Shown: piece by piece, positions 9,701-18,589 of the stretch
Numbering within the stretch: the stretch's first letter is position 1
Layout of the letters: every line of letters starts with the position of its first letter
From: Yponomeuta sedellus
Taxonomy: Eukaryota > Arthropoda > Insecta > Lepidoptera > Yponomeutidae
Direction: 5' to 3'
Length of the DNA: 64,000 bases
NCBI GenBank assembly: GCA_934045075.1
Contig: OW203727.1
Location: forward strand, 21,516,811-21,580,810
Notes under the pieces: model-generated
What the model was told of the DNA's origin: nothing
The model's input: the letters and a program-made list of their open reading frames with translations, nothing else
The model's database searches: none
Position numbers and translations under genes: made by a program

Positions 9701-10898
9701 GTATCAGGAAGAAAAAGAAATTGCCATCTCAGACTTTAAAGATCCTTTTAACAAAATCTCCTACACCAAGCTATATAACATGCTAGCCTTTCTATTTCAT
9801 AATACCGGAATCAAAGTTAATATCTACAAAAACAGCATCATATTTCCTACACCTTCAGAGGTGAAGCGAATCTTAAAAGAAAACCACGACTCACCCTCTG
9901 CGGGTCATCCTGGTATATCTCGTATGTACGACAGGATAAAGTCTATGTATTGGTGGAAGAATATGCGCCAAGACATCGAAGCTTATATTAAAAGCTGCAG
10001 ATCGTGCCAAGTCAACAAGCCGCTTCGCCAAATGAACCGAGCTCCTATGATTATTACGTCTACTGCCACTAGGCCTAATGAAAAAGTATTCCTCGACCTT
10101 GTAGGTCCTCTTCCAGAAACCTCTGAACACAAATACAAATTCATATTAACCTTACAAGACGATCTTACGAAATATTCTCAGGCCTATCCCATGGTCACCT
10201 GCTCCGCCGAAGAAACGGCTAAACGTCTCGTCCATTATATATCTCACATGGGTATTCCTAAATTAATCGTCTCTGATCAAGGCACAAATTTCTGCTCGGA
10301 TGTTTTCAAGCAATTGGAACAGCTGTTCGGTATCAAACATTTATTCGCATCACCTTACCATCCGCAGACATGCGGTGCCCTTGAAAGGAGCCACTCCACC
10401 CTAAAAGAATATTTGAAATCCTATGTGGATGAAAATAGAGAGTGGGACCTGTACCTTAACACATCAATGATAGCCTATAATTCCAACGTCCATTCAACCA
10501 CAGGGTTTTCACCCCTCGAACTCCTTTTCGGGTATAAACCCTATATTCCCCAGAGTATCGACTCTATTGATAACAATACCTATGGTGACTACGTCAGAGC
10601 TCTCAACTATAGACTCTATTACAGTCGTCAAAAGGCTCGAGATAACATTGACGCTTCTAAAGAAAAGTCTAAGAAATATTATGACTCACACTCAAAGCCC
10701 ATCACCTACAAGACAGGTGATATGGTTTATTTACGATGCCACCACAAACAAAACAAAGCCTTATCACCGGTGTGGAAAGGCCCATTTAAGATTGTTAAGA
10801 TAAACGGCAATCACACCGCCACGCTGCTCATTAACCGAAAGCATATTCGTCATCATTATGATCAGTTGAAACTTGATACCACACCGTCTCCAAATTAG
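6669..10898 (+). CDS. pol: Pol polyprotein: protease, RT, RNase H, integrase
   Basis: Frame open from 6618 (after TGA 6615-6617) to TAG 10896-10898, in -1 relation to gag and without a convincing ATG, so it is read by frameshifting. A ~190-residue Ser/Lys-rich linker comes first. Then come the aspartic protease (LLVDTGSS, catalytic Asp 7230-7232; GILGNNFL), reverse transcriptase (LDLASSFHQI; catalytic YMDD 8514-8525), RNase H (TTDAS, Asp 8961; TEKEF; TDHKPL; NADALSR) and integrase. The integrase has an HHCC zinc domain (first His 9885, ending CRSCQ) and a catalytic triad Asp 10095, Asp 10275, Glu 10383 with exact D35E spacing. A GPF (GPY/F) module lies at 10779-10787. No stops or frameshifts are seen and all key residues are present, so the enzymes look functional. 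The last 26 nt overlap the env reading frame upstream of its splice acceptor. Confidence 0.95.
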   Translation, partial: LNCQVPNSCRRQPEVSGTKLRPNAKSSLNPKPGCSFDPSISLPSREAEHQSISISAKSSLNLKNVDCNSDLYKKSSKSKPEALLEFSKSSSDSSNLLENTKSLLNPKAEGQPEFSMSFSDSSCLPKTTLNQGQNEPNYQSEIFDEILIKFNDNSDSKVYDVTSSKSPKLPFIEVKSSHTDKPIRLLVDTGSSICLIKKSSLSELPALENDIIKFKGINDVGSHSETIGKFSLSLILNEKLKFPYYFHVVDNVNLDYDGILGNNFLNAYRASIKYTDSLLVMLDDPSQCFQLKSRLPTYVIPPRSEMFIECHVTNPEVEEGLILQNTLNQYPNVYFSKCLVRVQPNQKVTVSVLNTSHKNVKLDNVQFKLEPVSYILESDVTDSAQSDNEVSYFTTSSSNRNARVQNALRCEHMNHEEEVMLRDLCTEFNDIFHLDGDLLTTTKTIQHKIQTTSQNPIHAKTYRFPEFHKNEVAKQVKSMLDQDIIRPSMSPWSAPIWVVPKKEDASGKKKWRIVVDYRKLNEITVGDAYPIPNITDILDQLGHSKYFTTLDLASSFHQIEMSKDDAPKTAFSVPGTLAGHYEFTRMPFGLRNAPSTFQRLMNVVLTGLQGVHCFTYMDDVVIFGHNLKDHIHRLRLVFSKLREHNLKLQPDKSEFLRKEVQYLGHIISEHGVKPDPKKVKCVTDFPVPKSPKEIKSFLGLVGYYRRFIDHFSHITKPLTSLLKKDAIFLWSSAQQAAFDTLKEKITTAPILQYPNFTKPFILTTDASNFAVSAILSQGEVGKDLPIAYASRTLNKAEGNYSVTEKEFLAVVFGTKVFRPYLFGYHFKIITDHKPLLWILTGSGTDHSSKLVRWRLKLADFDYTPEYKKGRMNCNADALSRIPVMPVDLSPSPSAVETYERYLQTSRQPSVSYDTVIQEHNDSLLKTKCKLVVYPTAIDLDPSIPYCSDIIEVSNSDPDIRCIERELLSSFTTSNANHMYTHLFLRVHHYDEYSYKDIFDVLRNYRDMIIVWYQEEKEIAISDFKDPFNKISYTKLYNMLAFLFHNTGIKVNIYKNSIIFPTPSEVKRILKENHDSPSAGHPGISRMYDRIKSMYWWKNMRQDIEAYIKSCRSCQVNKPLRQMNRAPMIITSTATRPNEKVFLDLVGPLPETSEHKYKFILTLQDDLTKYSQAYPMVTCSAEETAKRLVHYISHMGIPKLIVSDQGTNFCSDVFKQLEQLFGIKHLFASPYHPQTCGALERSHSTLKEYLKSYVDENREWDLYLNTSMIAYNSNVHSTTGFSPLELLFGYKPYIPQSIDSIDNNTYGDYVRALNYRLYYSRQKARDNIDASKEKSKKYYDSHSKPITYKTGDMVYLRCHHKQNKALSPVWKGPFKIVKINGNHTATLLINRKHIRHHYDQLKLDTTPSPN

Positions 10899-10899
10899 A

Positions 10900-10917
10900 T
10901 TATACTTTTATTTCAGG
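10900..10917 (+). promoter_or_regulatory. env 3' splice acceptor
   Basis: A pyrimidine-rich tract (ATACTTTTATTTCAG) ends with AG at 10915-10916, just after the pol stop codon. The donor partner is 5663/5664. The 5.25-kb intron removed would contain all of gag and pol, and the junction is in frame for env. Confidence 0.75.
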
Positions 10918-12801
10918 GCAGTCACAGGACTATGCCAAGGCCGCTTTGTTACGCAAATCCACGGGAGCCCTGGGTTGTACTTCGACGAACTCCGGCCTCT
11001 CAAATTCTCGAACGATGTCTGGAACGTCGTCACATATGTCGACATAAGTCACATTCAACCCCATATAGATAAAATTGATTTTACCTTCGAAAAGGTCATT
11101 ATATTCTGCGATACCTACCCTCCTTCTAAAATGCAAGTCGACTGTAAAAACAGCGTTGCATCTCTCAAGGGTCAACATATTAATAATGTTAAAAAGTTCT
11201 CTTCAGTTTCATATCTTATCCAAGGTCAGCAAATCAAACGCACAAAACGCGGCCTTATCAATGCAGGCGGCTCCCTACTAAAAATGTTCTTCGGAACACT
11301 TGATTCTGATGACGCCGCCAAATTCACCGACGCAATTAACGTAGTACAGTCAGACGAAACAAAATTGACACGTTTACTGAGGGACAATATTCACGTAATC
11401 AAGTCGACTATCTCAACCTTCAATAATACTATGTCCAAGGTCAATGAGAACGAAGCACATCTTAACCATAATTTGGGCATAATCGAAAAATCCCTCCAAG
11501 GACTCTCCGATACTACTGATAAGCTCGATTTAACGGTTAAACTCAACTCATTATTAACTTCTCTCCAAAGTATTATTATAGCCCTTTCGTTCGATATAGA
11601 TGATCTAAATAACGCCATCCTGTTTAGTAAAATGAATATTCTGCACCCCACTGTACTTAGCCCTTATCAGCTGTATATGGAACTCGAAAAAAATAAAAAT
11701 AGCCTGCCTAAACATTCGGAACTGCCTGTTCCCTTATCCCTTCAAAACATACATGAGATAATAGATATGTCTAGTTTAGTTAGTTACTACAATTATAATA
11801 AGTTAGTTTTAGTTCTTAGGATTCCGCTCGTCCTGCCACAGACATACAGTCTATTCCATGTAATTCCGCTGCCTGTGCCGTATGACGTCTCGAAACCTGA
11901 CACTTTCGCACTTGTCGTACCGACCAAACCGTATCTCGCCATGACGCCCGATAGAATGTTTTACTCATTAATCGATAGCGTTGAGCAGTGTAAGTTAGTG
12001 GGTAATCAGTGTTACGTGTGCAAACCCGATAGTGTGTTTTCGGCTATCGCTAATCCCACGTGTGAGACTATTTTATTAAGTGAATTAGTTACTAAGTTAC
12101 CTTCTAGTTGTGAAACCAAACTGTTACACGGTTCAGTAGATTTATTCCACAAAATTAGTAATAACAGATGGATTTTTGTACAATCCAACCCTGGAAAGTG
12201 TCATGTCAGCTGCGAAGGTGAACCAGGCAATCACGATGAAATAATATTTGGTTCGGGTATTTTGACCTTGCCAAAACCATGTAAAGCTTTCTTTAAAACG
12301 TTACAGTTTATTCCTAGCGATAGTTTAGTTAGCAATGTTACTACTTATATGTCTAACTTCCATCTTATAGATGATGACTGTTGTGAGAGGACTAGAGTCA
12401 ACAAAACTTTAGAACACTTACCGCTCTTAAAGCTATCTAATGTGAATAATTTAAATTCCTTGTTACATGCCAGCGTTCATCTTAAGGATTTCGAAGAAGA
12501 GCTGAATAAGCTCGAGAACCCCTCTCATCTACAGAAATACAGCACTCATTATCTATCGGTTACATATGTACTTACCGTATTAATGTTTACTTATATGCTC
12601 TTAAGGTCAAAGAAACTATGTTCCAGAACAGCTTCTAATTATTGTGTACAAATCTATAATCAGTGTCACAACAAAAGGTCCACAACTTCACGACAGTCTG
12701 TAACATTGGAATCTACTCAGGATACAGAATCTGACTCTCCTCAAGAGGATGATTGTCCTAGAGCTTTGCCAGTGCCCCTAAGGCGAAACATAGTTAAGTA
12801 A
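10917..12801 (+). CDS. env: Envelope fusion glycoprotein, main exon (baculovirus F-like)
   Basis: Frame open to TAA 12799-12801. Before 11120 it has no in-frame ATG, and the upstream TTG at 10873 is not a credible start, so the start comes from exon 1 by splicing (about 639 residues in all). A short N-terminal subunit ends at a furin-type site RTKR (11239-11250). The next residues (GLINAGG, then FGTLDSDD near 11293) match the conserved fusion-peptide block of baculovirus F/errantivirus Env. Helical, Leu-rich segments follow around 11350-11640, then a Cys-rich ectodomain with NXS/T sites, one hydrophobic membrane span (12550-12612) and a ~62-residue basic/Ser-rich cytoplasmic tail. Expected role: membrane fusion and possible cell-to-cell transfer. 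The frame is uninterrupted. Confidence 0.92.
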
Positions 12802-12908
12802 TTGATAGCATAGATAGTTAAGTATATTCAACCCTTAACCTTTGTGAGCCGATAGGGACAAGCAAAATTTCCAAATTTCCCATCACCTCGATCGTGATGT
12901 TCAATTTT

Positions 12909-12919
12909 AACCGGGGGGC
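12909..12919 (+). promoter_or_regulatory. Polypurine tract (short, G-run)
   Basis: AACCGGGGGGC lies directly before the 3' LTR. The purine run is only six G with a final C, shorter than usual for plus-strand priming. It is called from position rather than from a strong match. Confidence 0.5.
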
Positions 12920-13197
12920 TGTTACAACCCCTATTCACACGGTGATAGTGCTGGGTAAAGCTACAACAGTCAGCATGTGAACGTCTTCCAATTTCATGAA
13001 CCGTGGGACCGATGGTCCACGTGTATGACGTCAATGTGAGCGCTGCCCAGTACTTTCAGTCGGTTGCTGATCAGACCGGTTTTGCTAGTCCCAGAGGACG
13101 CATCGCGCGCGTATTGTATCTCTATTATTTCCAATAAATATTTACGTGTATTAAAAATTTGTTTTTTAAAAACTAACTCTCGAACCCACTCGTAATA
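12920..13197 (+). repeat. 3' LTR
   Basis: 278 bp, identical on reading to 4869-5146, offset 8,051. It carries the same CRE palindrome (13026-13033) and AATAAA (13133-13138). It ends GTAATA and is followed by the GAAC duplication. Confidence 0.95.
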
Positions 13198-13690
13198 GAA
13201 CACTCAGATGCCCGAGTGCAGTCTGTTAGCTTTTAGAATATACCTCGGCTACTATCAAATAGAATCGGGTATGTTCGTGTAATAGAGATTAATTTTGGTA
13301 TTGTTATTTATAACTTTCAAAATAGTGAAGAAAAACAGCAGGAAGTAGTATTACACTCGTGTGCTCTTGGCGAAAAGCGAAGTCTACTCTAGAGTCTGAG
13401 GTATATTCTAAGTCCCAGATACAGACTGTAAGCCTGTCTGGGAAATTTTTAAATGGAGTAGACTTATCCAGAATCTCTACTAGCTTAGTCGGTCTATCCC
13501 ATAGGAAAAACACGTCAATATTTGCGGAAACAACTAAGCTGCGGGTTTCGTCACGATACTTCTTTTCGTAGCTACCGTGTGGCATCTCTATAAAGCGTGA
13601 GACGCAAGTTCGATTCATGTACCTATGATTTTGTCTATTTTCAAAGTTACGTACATTCGTGTATTGGTTTGTAGTACTAATCACTCTGTT
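13198..13690 (-). mobile_element. SINE family K, 5' part right of provirus
   Basis: Continues the antisense SINE interrupted at 4868: GAACACTC aligns with GACCACTC of the copy at 3664, and the segment from about 13488 (CTTAGTCGGTCTA...CGGGTTTCGTCACGATA) matches 3748-3820. The tRNA head is poorly preserved near 13595-13625. A small inverted-repeat element occupies 13219-13428 inside it. Confidence 0.65.
13219..13428. mobile_element. Small MITE nested in the SINE
   Basis: Ends CAGTCTGT... and ...ACAGACTG are inverted, and a second inverted block follows (TTAGAATATACCTC near the left end, GAGGTATATTCTAA near the right end). The intact SINE copies lack this 210-bp stretch. A TA follows the right end but TG precedes the left, so a Tc1/mariner-type TA duplication with one mutated copy is possible. 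Confidence 0.5.
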
Positions 13691-13889
13691 CTGATTTTGA
13701 CACGTTGTGACGAATTAGTGGAGCAGGTAAAACTGCCTTCTTTCCACAGAACCCTTTACTGTTCGTGGGACGACACGCTTGGCCGTTTTTTTAATGGAAC
13801 TAGTACAAAAGTAGACACTAAAGCGAGTTGACATGATCACTGTCACCAACTCTAACATACCTTCTTGTTTCAGGACTTAAAATTTACAA

Positions 13890-14057
13890 ACAAACACATA
13901 CATTGCTTCTGGCCCCACACTAGGATACCTCAACGATACGACATCACAAACATGTAAACATCCAAGACCTGGGCTGTTTTTTTGTTCCCAGCCGGGATTC
14001 GAACCCGGGACCTCTTGCATGGTAGGCAGATGTGCTACCGCTAAGCTACAGAGGTCT
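13890..14057 (-). mobile_element. SINE family B copy, antisense
   Basis: tRNA-like head at about 13985-14057 with B box GGTTCGAATCC in sense orientation, followed by the family body containing a segment ending in CCAGAAGCAATGT. It abuts the RTE LINE remnant that follows. Confidence 0.8.
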
Positions 14058-14065
14058 TCGATGTT

Positions 14066-14272
14066 CATCATCATCATCAGCCCAGTAAAACCCCACTGCT
14101 GGGTACAGGCCTCTTCATTTCCACGCCAACCAGAACGATCTCGCGCTAGTCTCTTCCACTGTTTGCCGGCTACTTTACATAGGTCGCCTGACCATCTGGC
14201 TGCTGGTCTAACCACCACAGACCTCTTTGACGACTCACACTCCCTCACAGGACTGTGTATTGAAGAAAACAT
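14066..14272 (-). pseudogene. RTE-type LINE reverse transcriptase C-terminus (remnant)
   Basis: On the minus strand this encodes the extreme C-terminus typical of insect RTE-like non-LTR reverse transcriptases: VRPAARWSGDL, then KQWKRLARDRSGWR, then EACTQQWGF, ending in a (GATGAT)n-like tail at 14066-14080. It lacks everything upstream and is a 5'-truncated copy. The motif series 'RP..RW..DL....W.R.A.DR..W....EA..QQW' is the basis of the call. Confidence 0.7.
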
Positions 14273-14449
14273 CGAATGAAACCTCTAGCTAGACAAGTTA
14301 GATCAACTAAGCAATAGATTCCTTCTTACAACATTACACAAAACCTTCAGTTTTCTTTGCACAAAACATTTTCGTTGCTAGAGTCAGTATAAAAAAAAAA
14401 ATTGGAACATTGAAAACAGATTTCTCATGAAAAACACGAGCAAAAGACA

Positions 14450-14575
14450 CGGCTTTAGTTTATATCGTAGTCTTGTAGCAGTAACGTAGCAATATCGGCT
14501 TTAGTTTATATCGTAGTCTTGTAGCAGTAACGTAGCAATATCGTAGCAACTGCGTAGCAACCGCGTAGCACTGGG
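14450..14575. repeat. 46-bp tandem duplication plus GTAGCAAC-type repeats
   Basis: Two adjacent copies of a 46-bp unit starting CGGCTTTAGTTTATATCGTA (14450-14541), followed by short CGTAGCAAC-like repeats to about 14570. Confidence 0.8.
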
Positions 14576-15374
14576 CCTTGAGAGACTTGGTATAAGCGTC
14601 GTTTTAAAACAAAATTTCGGAGAAAATAAATTTATCAGGCCCAAGATTTAGTTAGTGCATTGTAGTAGAATGACAGTTGCACGAACGTGGTGATTTAATT
14701 TCATTGCTGATTTAAGTCTAAGCACGCACATGTATCAAACCTTCTAGGCGCCAATAGTGTAAAAAAACACGTCACGTGACGTGTCCATTTATCTGTCATT
14801 GTAGTGTAATGCACTAACAGAATTAAGGCAATGGTCACATTGGTCAAAGAACTGATGGGCTATATAAATAGATAGTTAAAATATTCTTTATTCTAATTAC
14901 ACCAGGACTTACATTAGATACTTAAACAATAACATAGTACAATACAGTGGAGACCACGGATTTGCAAACGCTAAGAGGAACCAGTCATTAAATTCTGATA
15001 ATGCCTTGTGGTACAATGACCATTCCATGATCATGGTGATTCGATTTCGTTGCTGCTTTGAGTCTGCCCGCACACATTCATCGGAACCGCGAACCTTCTA
15101 GGCGTCAATGGTATGAAAAAATACGTTAGGAGACCCAACGATGTATCTGTCATGGTACTATAATGGACTAACCGAATCGAGGCCCAGCTTATGGATCGAC
15201 AATCTAAAGCAGATTTCAAGTAGAGCACCTTGATGAGGATGGCCGAGAACGGAAGTAACAAGTCTGGGAAGGACTAGGTCCAGCATTGGATGAATAAAAA
15301 CTGATTTATGATGATGAGTTGATGAAAACAAAATGTTTGGTAGTCATGATAGAATCATGAGAATCTGTGAAAAA
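14576..15374. repeat. Diverged duplicate pair of a dispersed repeat
   Basis: 14655-14820 and 15000-15180 are diverged copies of one another (GTGATTTAATTTCATTGCTG versus GTGATTCGATTTCGTTGCTG; CCTTCTAGGCGCCAATAGTG versus CCTTCTAGGCGTCAATGGT). The second continues to a TGATGATGAG-type tail at 15310-15325, as in RTE-like LINE 3' ends. No coding capacity remains. Confidence 0.5.
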
Positions 15375-15480
15375 CTGCAGGCATATGCTGGATGCGGCAA
15401 GCTGAGGACAGGGCTCTATCACGCTCAGGGGGAGGGCTATGTCCAGCAGTGGAGTGATATAGCCTGAACAAAAAGAAGTT
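15375..15480 (+). pseudogene. RTE-type LINE 3' end (family E)
   Basis: Reads as the last residues of an RTE-like RT (RQAEDRAL on the plus strand), then a segment with GGGAGGGCTATGTCCAGCAG and ATATAGCCTGAA. The same 3' end recurs at 25018, 31786, 47398, 56290 and 60402. Confidence 0.6.
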
Positions 15481-15639
15481 AAATAATCTACGAAATGGTT
15501 TCACAAAATTTTATTGGCACCTCACATATGTAACCACGGTAAATGCATGATAATCATTGAGTGGAACTTACACAAGAAGAGTTTCACGCACGCGAGCAAT
15601 AAATTATCACAAACAACTATCCCGTGACCAAACTTGCCA

Positions 15640-15830
15640 TTAAATTCTCGTCTTGGCGGATGTTTTGTATCACCTTTTTGTATATACTGACTGCTGGGGC
15701 ACGCGTCTCTTCCTGTATTGCACATACTCCACCACGGGAGCCAAGTCCGAGTTGGCGAAGGAATGTTAAACAGTAGTGGGCCTTACTATCAAGCCGCCCA
15801 TAAAAACTTTGGCATGACTTAACGACTGCC
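15640..15830 (-). repeat. Family D repeat, antisense, decayed
   Basis: Contains the family D end (CTGCTGGGGCACGCGTCTCTTCCTG, in two parts, then CCACCACGGGAGCCAAGTC) and GGGCCTTACTATC further in. It is interrupted by small changes. Confidence 0.6.
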
Positions 15831-17640
15831 ATTTTGAAATGAAAATACTTATTAGTATTAAACTCACCTTTGTCCAATTTCTCGTCCAACAAAATATTTT
15901 AAATATTTTTTTAATTCAATTCAATTTTACAAATCGCCTCTTGAGAAGAGTGGCGTACAAAAAGTTCTCTTTGTGTAACAGCCTCTTTACGCAACAATAA
16001 ACCCACACTTGATTCGTCAACCAACACGTATCTAAACACCCAACCGTCTTGAGGGCACTCATAAAACGTCACCCGATTACCGTTCGACCGCTGAGAAAAA
16101 AAACATATGCACGCAATATCCTAAGCCGTATTCATATCCGTATTTTCATATTTTTTTGCCTCAAGAAGGGTGACGCTAAAAACGGTAAGAATTGGGTCGT
16201 TTTGACCCTTTCGGGGTAAGCTGCAAATGTGACACGATGCCAATTCACCCCGGTCTCCCGCGCCCCCCGCTTCCTTGGTAAATAGACGAACAAGAAGGCT
16301 TTTCGATACATTTCTATAGAGCAACTCATAATGGTCCGTTTGAGTAGTTTTTTCTTCGAATGCCAACCGATATATGGAAGGGTTAGCGGGAGAGTGGTAA
16401 ATTCACGTAAGCGCTCAAGTAAGGCAGTTCGGTGGGTTCCGCCCTAACCACATTTTTGATAAACATCGTGGTTTGTCTTTCAATGAGAATTGGCCAAGGT
16501 TTTACATGACACTACGTTATGTTTTTTTCAAATTACCATTCGAAATAGAGTCGAATGTATATGCAAAAATGTAACCATGTAACTTTTCTACAAGCTGTTT
16601 GTAGTTACTATTGGTGGTTTTGAAATTGAGCCAAGTGTATATGGTACAATATACAGATAAAACTTAAGACTACTCGACTGCGAAAATATCACGTTATAAT
16701 TAAATAAATTTCGAGTTCTTTATTATTAGTCGAAAGAATTCTTTATTAGTAAGATACTTAGTTACTTTTCAAGTACTATATTTATCGACGCTGATATTGG
16801 CAAAATATCACATGTCAAAAAGAAAATTTCGTTCATTCTTAAAATTTGTACGAATAATTAATATAATTAGAAAGATATAAGACAGCATAATCCTTACCTA
16901 ATCGGACTGAGGATAAAATGTCTAAAAGCTTACACTGTGAATCAAATTTTCCTTCAATTTAGATGAAAAAACGAAAATTATGTTTTTTACTTATGACATT
17001 TTGCAATATCAACGACACTTACAAAAAAAAAATTGGCACCATTTTGTTATCTTTACCGGGCAAACGACCCTACCTTTTCTATTCTACATAAAAATGCTTA
17101 GTACTTTTTAAGCTGTATTACCATAGAAAGAAAAAAAAATTATACCCGTTTTATTCTTTAGAGATTATGCATCAGGGCAGAAGACACCAACCTCCTTTCT
17201 GGGGGCTCGGGTGTTATGAAAAGCGAACGTCGCGATTCGAGGCTCTTTTGTCGCCACCAAAGCTTGGTAGGTATAATAAATACTTGCTGAGAAGTTACCT
17301 TTGCAACATGAGCATCAAAACAGCAGAATATACGATATACAACAAAATCTTTACGAGCCGATTTCTATCGATATTCTTCATTTGTAGTAAATATTTACTC
17401 CCAGATACTCAAACATTTGATTTGGTTTTGTATGTACTTTGAGTAAATGAAATAAATTCTGTAAAACCCGTCACCACAGCAACTGCAACGCTGCCGTCAA
17501 GAATTAAAATAATTACGTTTAACCTAATAAGTAATTGCAATAAAACCCGTTTAATATATATAGGTATGTATTTGAGTATGTCACTATGTATGACTATCGC
17601 GAGGCGAGCTTAGGGCGGTTTGAAAACTTTTGATAGTAAC
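15831..17640. other. AT-rich intergenic sequence
   Basis: No gene. Overlapping open frames at 16121-16366 (minus) and 17167-17442 (plus) have no domain or codon-level support. A GC-richer patch at 16230-16275 is isolated. Confidence 0.45.
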
Positions 17641-17815
17641 ACCAACCACTATTCTTACAAACCTCCACCAATCCAGATTTGGCCCCCATGGTTGAGTATA
17701 GCCTATATCTTTCCCAGGAAAGAGACTCGTGCCCTTCGGTGGGGATATAATGGGTTAATTATGATAAAGAAGTTAGTCATAGACGGTTACCCATCCATGC
17801 ACTGAACGCGCCTTA
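17641..17815 (+). repeat. Decayed family D 3' part
   Basis: CCTCCACCAATCCAGATTTGG, in part, then CCCCCATGG and AGAGACTCGTGCCCTTCGG follow the order of the family D 3' end with many substitutions; an older copy. Confidence 0.5.
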
Positions 17816-18245
17816 GGTTCAATTCACACTGGCGCAGAGTCGAAGCGAAGCGAAGCGAAGCGAAGCGACGCGTCACGTTTTTCAACTGTTCTAAATTCAT
17901 CTCTATTTCTCTGTTAATACGGTACGAATTTGTGTTGCGAAATTTTGGAAACGCTTAGCGACGCGCGTCTGCGCGCATATGCGCGCGACTGCGTGCGTCT
18001 TCGCCTGCAAGGGTCGCCCGGGTTCGCGTGTCTGCGCGCGCAGACGCACGCAATCGCGCGCAGACGCGCGTCAGCCGGCGTCCTCCTTTTGAACGTCTGC
18101 TACTAGGGCAATAATAATAAGGTCGATATCAGCCAATTTGCGCGTCGATGCGCAAAAACGCGCGCATTCGCGCGTCAACGGGGCGAATTATTTCGCGTCG
18201 CGTCGCTTCGCTTCGCTTAGACTCTGCGCCAGTGTGAATTGAGCC
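17816..18245. mobile_element. PIF/Harbinger-type MITE, CpG-rich
   Basis: 430 bp with 26-bp terminal inverted repeats differing at one base (left GGTTCAATTCACACTGGC..., right ...GCCAGTGTGAATTGAGCC) and a 3-bp TTA duplication on both sides (17813-17815, 18246-18248). Just inside the ends are GAAGC/GCTTC short tandem repeats. The interior is packed with CGCG, including CTGCGCGCGCAG. A 3-bp T(A/T)A duplication with G-starting inverted repeats is the hallmark of the PIF/Harbinger superfamily. No transposase. Confidence 0.85.
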
Positions 18246-18485
18246 TTAGGGCAGCCGAGGCTACGAGCGAGTCAATATACATGAAGTGAAGTGTCTTATA
18301 ATAGTAGTAAAAATAGTAGTAAATAAATAATAGTATTTCTTAGCTTTGCCCACCCGTCTTGAAGGATTTACAGGAAAGACTATTCTTTCCAAGGTATTTG
18401 ACTAAATTGTTCACGTGGCAACGCCTATAATATTAGTTCTAACTTAACATTTAGTCGCTTACTAAAATCACTTAAAAATCAAGTC

Positions 18486-18560
18486 AAATTCAGTTCAATT
18501 CAATTCGATTATCTTTATTCATTGTAAAAACTAAATGTTCACTTAATGAACGTCAAAGTT
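18486..18560 (-). repeat. LINE 3' tail with (GAATT)n, antisense
   Basis: AATTCAGTTCAATTCAATTCG is the complement of the GAATTGAATTGAATTG tail at 61577-61600. It is followed by sequence that reads as a short 3' UTR remnant. Confidence 0.5.
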
Positions 18561-18589
18561 GCTAAAAGGTTCGAAGGTTTATATTCGAA

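Larger units (their letters stand above)
4869..13197 (+). mobile_element. Complete errantivirus-like endogenous retrovirus (Ty3/gypsy)
   Basis: 8.33-kb provirus with the order 5' LTR, primer site, leader, gag, pol, env, 3' LTR. The LTRs are 278 bp each and identical base for base on reading; the flanks carry a GAAC duplication. All three frames are long and uninterrupted: gag 310 codons, pol about 1,410 codons after the frameshift, env about 640 codons after splicing. The pol order protease-RT-RNase H-integrase, the GPY/F module and the baculovirus F-like env place it with Metaviridae, errantivirus-type. Two features are less typical: two CCHC knuckles in Gag, and LTR termini TGTTAC...GTAATA rather than the AGT...ACT-like ends common in errantiviruses. 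Identity of the LTRs implies insertion too recent to accumulate differences. It interrupts a family K SINE. Confidence 0.97.

Noticed and set aside
10873..10916. env start at the TTG of position 10873
   Set aside because: Non-ATG start overlapping the pol stop, the translated stretch covers the polypyrimidine tract of a good acceptor and lacks a signal peptide. Splicing from 5663 explains the start better.
13304..13684. 126-codon minus frame
   Set aside because: Spans the boundary of a MITE and a SINE; no domain.
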